Source: Actinophytocola algeriensis (GTDB lineage: Bacteria > Actinomycetota > Actinomycetes > Mycobacteriales > Pseudonocardiaceae). Taken from it: a stretch of DNA of 64,000 nucleotides. The notes under the pieces were generated by a model, which ran no database searches, was not told the origin of the DNA, and was given only the letters and a program-made list of their open reading frames with translations. Positions 63,475 through 64,000 of this stretch are shown in pieces (position 1 is the stretch's first letter; each line of letters begins with the position of its first letter). The stretch lies in assembly GCF_014203735.1 (NCBI RefSeq), contig NZ_JACHJQ010000006.1, positions 815,698-879,697 of the forward strand, in the 5' to 3' direction. Position numbers and translations under genes: made by a program.

Positions 63475-64000
63475 ATGGACTTCGGTGTGGTGCTGCAGAC
63501 GGACCCGCCCGCCTCTGCGGTCGTGGACCTGATGGTTTCGGCCGAGCAGCAAGGTTTCACGTACGGGTGGACATTCGACTCGGTCGTGTTGTGGCAGGAA
63601 CCGTTCGTCATCTACTCGCAGATCCTCGCGGCCACGTCCTCGCTGGTCGTGGGGCCTATGGTGACCAACCCGTCCACACGGGACTGGTCGGTCACCGCGT
63701 CACTCTTCGCAACGCTGAACGACATGTACGGCAACCGAACGGTGTGCGGTATCGGCCGCGGTGACTCAGCGCGACGGGTCATCGGGCAGAAGCCTGCGTC
63801 GTTGTCGGTGCTGCGTGATTCCATCCACGCCATCCGCGATCTGGCGGAAGGACGGGAGGTTTCACTTCATGGCGCACCGGTGCGGATTCCGTGGGTACGG
63901 GACGGTCGGCTGGAAGTCTGGATGGCCGCGTACGGGCCGAAGGCGCTCCAGCTGGTCGGCGAGCACGCGGACGGTTTCATCCTGCAGACGGCCGACCCGG
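63475..64000 (+). CDS. TIGR03842-type F420-dependent LLM oxidoreductase (3' end cut by window edge)
   Basis: 175 N-terminal residues are present, opening DFGVVLQTDPPASAVVDLMV with YGWTFDSVVLWQEPFVIYSQ and NRTVCGIGRGDSARRV. This LLM subfamily is often found with hydantoinase genes in actinobacteria. It is the best candidate for the reductase step (uracil to dihydrouracil), since no flavin dihydropyrimidine dehydrogenase is seen. Codon use looks slightly less GC-biased than its neighbours. ATG 63475 follows a GGGG stretch. Confidence 0.82.
   Translation, partial: MDFGVVLQTDPPASAVVDLMVSAEQQGFTYGWTFDSVVLWQEPFVIYSQILAATSSLVVGPMVTNPSTRDWSVTASLFATLNDMYGNRTVCGIGRGDSARRVIGQKPASLSVLRDSIHAIRDLAEGREVSLHGAPVRIPWVRDGRLEVWMAAYGPKALQLVGEHADGFILQTADP

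Overview
This is high-GC actinobacterial chromosomal DNA. Many genes start with GTG, and stops and starts overlap as GTGA, ATGA or TGATG. F420/LLM-type oxidoreductases, EspG/PPE-like secretion proteins and a HelD motor protein point to the Pseudonocardiales (Amycolatopsis/Saccharothrix/Lentzea-like). The genus is inferred from gene content only. I see no rRNA, tRNA or CRISPR array.

1-11.9 kb holds two transcription units that together look like an oxidative chitin (N-acetylglucosaminate) pathway. The first has a 2-keto-3-deoxygluconate kinase, divergent from a PLP deaminase, an N-acyl-D-amino-acid deacylase, a KDPG aldolase, a GntP permease and a Tat-exported lactonase. The second has a sugar ABC importer and a cytoplasmic GH20 hexosaminidase. 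Both units carry the same 38-bp tandem operator. Joined up, the enzymes would take chitobionate or GlcNAc-lactone to pyruvate and glyceraldehyde 3-phosphate. This is the most interesting system in the window.

12-34 kb: a metallophosphoesterase, a secreted S1 protease, a fadAB pair divergent from a double-domain TetR plus a P450, an esterase, a quinone reductase, HelD with an SRPBCC protein, and a six-gene AtuA / acyl-CoA dehydrogenase / biotin-dependent carboxylase / TetR locus.

34.6-40.2 kb: a tightly overlapped NIS-siderophore operon (decarboxylase, N-hydroxylase, IucA/IucC synthetase) behind an IdeR/DmdR-type iron box. Where a hydroxamate acyltransferase is expected it has a glutamine-synthetase-like ligase.

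33.4-33.6 and 40.2-40.95 kb are non-coding repeat regions with inverted RecA-independent DNA-damage promoter motifs flanking pairs of DnaA-box-like 9-mers, and, at 40.5-40.95 kb, conserved hairpins.

41-49 kb: an LLM oxidoreductase, an S9 peptidase, an ArsR/SRPBCC pair, a PDZ-less HtrA, and a small ESX-like substrate/chaperone locus. 49-64 kb: a reductive pyrimidine (or hydantoin) catabolic set in two halves (malonic semialdehyde dehydrogenase, aminotransferase, PucR; then NCS1 permease, beta-ureidopropionase, dihydropyrimidinase, F420 oxidoreductase). Between the halves lie unrelated genes, two mobile-element remnants, a frameshifted ADP-ribosylglycohydrolase and a decayed gene.
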